Positions 61,080-64,000 of a stretch of DNA of 64,000 bases are shown here, in pieces. The position numbers and the translations under genes were made by a program. Below the pieces are notes generated by a model that made no database searches, had not been told where the DNA came from, and was given only the letters and a program-made list of their open reading frames with translations. Within the stretch, counting starts at the first letter, position 1; every line of letters starts with the position of its first letter. Origin of the DNA: Trileptium ribeirensis (Eukaryota > Nematoda > Enoplea > Enoplida > Thoracostomopsidae); assembly GCA_030248225.1 (NCBI GenBank), contig JASANE010017497.1, positions 45,515-109,514 of the forward strand, in the 5' to 3' direction.

Positions 61080-61174
61080 GGTGGAGTGTGACCTCTATAT
61101 GAAATAATTGTGTAATATTGCATTTATTATGAAAATAAACAATTGTAATTTGTTGGTAAGGTGACACTCCACCA
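61080..61174. repeat. Nested hairpin in right arm
   Basis: GGTGGAGTGTGACCT at 61080 and AGGTGACACTCCACC ending at 61174, inverted. It corresponds in position to 57817-57925 in the left arm. Confidence 0.85.
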
Positions 61175-62397
61175 CCAAAGGTGCACGGGATGATTTTGGC
61201 ACCGAGCATGGAAGAAAGAGTAACGGTTTGTCCGGTCGATCGTCGTGAAAATGAAATGATCGATATAATGCTTTGCTTGTAAAATGTTTCGCATACTATA
61301 TTATATTTGCTGTGAAGGACGGGTGTGCGTTTGGAGAGGCCATGGACCAACGGATATTACAGGAACTTTTGGTTGTACGAAAAAATGGTCGTCCTGAGCC
61401 GGCGCACACGCCGAAGGGTTACTAGTAATTACTTGGTATTCGTTATGCCTATAATATGTATTATGTATATAGAGGGTCAGAGATCGTCAGGACGAGTCCA
61501 GAGTTTCTTATATGCAGGCTGATCATGTTCAAACAACCGAAATTTTCGGTCTAAGGAAAACGAAATTTCTGATACAAATTTCCTAAGGCGCTATTTTAGG
61601 GTGCGGCGCCAAAAGTCAAAATTTCGGGTTTTCTGCTAAACCACGGGGAACGAGGTTGACTAAACCTTATAAAAGGCTCCCTAGGGGTGCAAATTGCCCA
61701 GGCGGGTCAAAAAATTTGGTTCCTCTAAGTACTTACGGATCCCCGAACAGGCGCTTAAGCGTCCCATTTTCTAAGCCTAAAAGGACACATAAAATAATTA
61801 AAGTTCCCTGATTTTTGGAGCCCGGTACAATCATCGGGTCCCGCCCTAACTGATTAGTTGAAAACCGGGGCCGCATCCCGAGATGTCGGCAAAAATGGCG
61901 GCCGATATCCCTGGCGGCCGAACTATTAATAATTAATCACAAAACAGAGCCCTGAGCACCGTTATAACTTTCTCTTAAATTTTCGCCGCACCGACCAGCG
62001 GGCGGTTTTGTTTTCTTGGCACCCTTCGGCCATTTTACAGCTAACGTGTTATTATGTTGGGCAAACTGCTATTATTGACGGCGACAACTTTCGGATCATC
62101 TTGCCTGCTGTATAATGTTGTTTATTACAATTGTCGGCTTATTGTCTTTAGTTGTTATCTTCGTAGATTTATTGATGGTTTTAGGGCGAATGCTTTTAAA
62201 TTGTAACGATTGTAAAATTTGTAGGCAGAGCACCAAGAGGGTACAGAAAAAAGGGAAACTCGTGGTATAGAAGAGCTGAGCCCGAAATAGCGCCTGAAGC
62301 AGTCGGGCAGTGGTATTTTAATTTTGACGCGTTTTGTCGGCGGTTGAGCCGTGGTTTTGTATTGTCGGCAAGGCTCTTGTTTTCTGTCGTTTTTCCA

Positions 62398-62570
62398 CAG
62401 CTCGGGTGGACTCCTCGACCTGCAAACTCGTGGAAGAGGTTCGCCCGGGGCTTTTCACAGATTTTTTAGTTTCTTGCTTAAGCCTAGGACAGAAGGGCAG
62501 CCCTTGCGGCAGCTGGGGTGTCGGTCGGACGCCTCGCACTCCCGTAAGTGCCGCACCCGCGCTTCCAGAT
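62398..62570 (-). repeat. 160-bp module, copy 3 of 4
   Basis: Reverse-orientation copy: CTCGGGTGGACTCCTCGACC, GGAAGAGGTTCGCCCGG and AGGGCAGCCCTTGCGG. Confidence 0.75.
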
Positions 62571-63057
62571 TAAAATAAACTTTGGGGCGAAATTATAATC
62601 AAAAGAGGATGCCTCCATGCTCGACTGGTTCCTCATCCACTCTGTCCCCCAAGTAACCCTGAAGGGCGTTACGTTATAATGGTAGAAAAAAGAACAGCTT
62701 AGAGCGGGGGGTTCGGGGGGCGGCAGCCCCCCGATTTAGGCTTAGGCTTAGTGTATGTGTCATATAAGGACCTTAATAGCTTAGGCTAAAAACTAAGGCT
62801 TAGGCTTAGTATATCGAGAGCGGCATGGCCTGCATTTTATTTACGCCCCTCAGGGTTACTTTGGCCCACTGGGCTGTGTCCATCGTGCACACCCGGTGGG
62901 TGCATTGCTTAGTAGTGTTTAGTTTTATCTCAAGTTGGGTGCAAAAATTTTCTTACTGATATTAGCGTTTAGCAATCTTAGCGGCTTATAAATTTTGGTG
63001 ATGAAACTTCGGATTCGAACCAGATTTTGATTAGCGAAATTTCGGGGGGTTGTGTTT

Positions 63058-63215
63058 AGCTCGGGTGGACTCTTCGACCTGCAGAATCGTGGAAGAGGTC
63101 CGCCCGTTGGGTTTTTCGCACGATTTGAATTTGTTCTAGCTTAGGATAGAAGGGCAGCCTTTGCCGGTGCTGGGGCGTCTGATGTTTGCCTCGCGCGGCC
63201 GTAAGTGTTATGCCC
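63058..63215 (-). repeat. 160-bp module, copy 4 of 4
   Basis: Reverse-orientation copy: CTCGGGTGGACTCTTCGACC, GGAAGAGGTCCGCCCG and AGGGCAGCCTTTGCCGG. Confidence 0.75.
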
Positions 63216-63261
63216 GTGCTACTGGGTACTACGCTTACAAATTTGGAGGCCAAGGCTCTAA

Positions 63262-63704
63262 TGCGGGATTCACGTTATGTCCCCACCACTTGGAACTTAT
63301 GTACGCCGCACAGTGGCAGGCACACCCTAGACAATAGGGTGTCTTAGACACCCCTGTGTTTTTGAATAAAGTTTCAAATAAATTTCAAACAAAGCTAGCT
63401 AATAGTTTGGCTTATTTCAGACGGTGTCAATGAACCGTCGTTGCTTTTTCATTTTGCTGAGGGTTTCCGCCACCCCGTGGGGTCATTTTACATAGGGCCT
63501 ACAGGATACCCTAGAAACACCGCATTGGCAAGCATAAAATACCGAAATACTACATTGCCAAAATGAGGTATCTAGGGGTGTGCCCGACACCCTCATATTT
63601 TGTTATATGGTGTGGGTGTCACTGTCACCGTCTTTACGGTATAGTCTACACTACAGGGGGACAAAAGTTCCAACTGTTGGGGACATTATAACGTGAATCC
63701 CGCA
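63262..63704. mobile_element. Family H MITE inserted in the right arm
   Basis: A 443-bp element with ~40-bp inverted termini. The left starts TGCGGGATTCACGTTATGTC and continues to TTGGAACTT; the right, inverted, gives TGCGGGATTCACGTTATAAT through TTGGAACTT. It is flanked by TAA at 63259-63261 and 63705-63707. The left arm has no counterpart, so it inserted after the arms formed. Confidence 0.85.
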
Positions 63705-64000
63705 TAATAACCAGATTTTGGGTTGAGGGTTCCGCGTTTCTAAAAAAGCTCACGTGGAGCTCACCAGATACAATTTTGTCATCCCAGCCAAAATTGTAAG
63801 TATTAGAATTTGTTACTAACCATTGAAATTTCGGTTAAATGTCTAATTCCCAAAACATTTCAAATTAAACACGTGTACCTGATCGGGATGCGGGCTCCGT
63901 GCGGGGAGCTTGGAATTTGTATTATATCCTATATATATATCTTGCTGTATGTAATCATACATTTGCGGTTCCCGATTGGGAAATATTTACAGGGAGCAAT

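Larger units (their letters stand above)
60985..63985 (-). repeat. Right arm of giant imperfect inverted repeat
   Basis: Mirror-ordered reverse complement of 55210-58015. Landmarks are GGACGACCAGATACCGGTGG near 61065, CCAGGCGGGTCAAAAAATTT near 61700, GAACAGGCGCTTAAGCG near 61745, GGAAGAGGTTCGCCCGGGG near 62430, and GAGGGTTCCGCGTTTCTAAA near 63725. It reaches the window edge, so its end is unknown. It holds a MITE (63262-63704) absent from the left arm. Confidence 0.88.

Noticed and set aside
62730..62815. TTAGGCTTAGGC-like runs resembling the nematode telomere repeat
   Set aside because: Only two short clusters of two units each inside a repeat arm; far too little to indicate a telomere or a nematode origin.

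Overview
The window is animal nuclear DNA. A single large, intron-rich gene on the + strand fills the first 44.5 kb. Twenty-six exons (1024 to 44514), all bounded by AG/GT and all joining in one continuous reading frame, encode the C-terminal ~1,292 residues of a laminin gamma chain (LAMC1 type). In order they encode LE (EGF-like) repeats, one laminin IV (LamB) domain split out of an LE repeat, six further LE repeats, a CxxC motif, a ~560-residue coiled coil, and a C-terminus with the conserved cysteine and glutamate. The N-terminal LamNT domain and first LE repeat lie upstream of the window. Long AT-rich introns stuffed with small transposons, and clear but diverged protein similarity to vertebrate gamma-1 as I remember it, suggest an invertebrate. 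I cannot assign a phylum from the sequence.

Layout. 1-15.2 kb: LE repeats 2-8 and the LamB domain, including the nidogen-binding loop and a local triplication of the start of exon 9. 15.2-25.8 kb: LE repeats 9-11 and entry into the coiled coil. 25.8-44.5 kb: coiled-coil exons and the C-terminus, followed by a short 3' UTR with an AATAAA signal. 44.6-53.9 kb: no gene recognised; AT-rich sequence with several MITEs and a near-perfect 48-bp hairpin. 53.9-64 kb: a visibly more GC-rich, gene-free block dominated by a very large imperfect inverted repeat (arms about 55.2-58.0 and 61.0-64.0 kb, spacer about 3 kb), with smaller repeated modules and a younger MITE nested in one arm.

The introns hold at least five families of terminal-inverted-repeat elements. 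Two have readable target-site duplications: a PIF/Harbinger-like MITE with 3-bp TAA/TTA duplications, and a family with 5-bp CAATG. They also hold several tandem duplications whose copies are almost identical. Repeat calls were made by eye, so boundaries are approximate unless stated. No transposase, tRNA, rRNA or CRISPR array was recognised. Chain identity and LE numbering come from remembered vertebrate gamma-1 sequence, not from a search.
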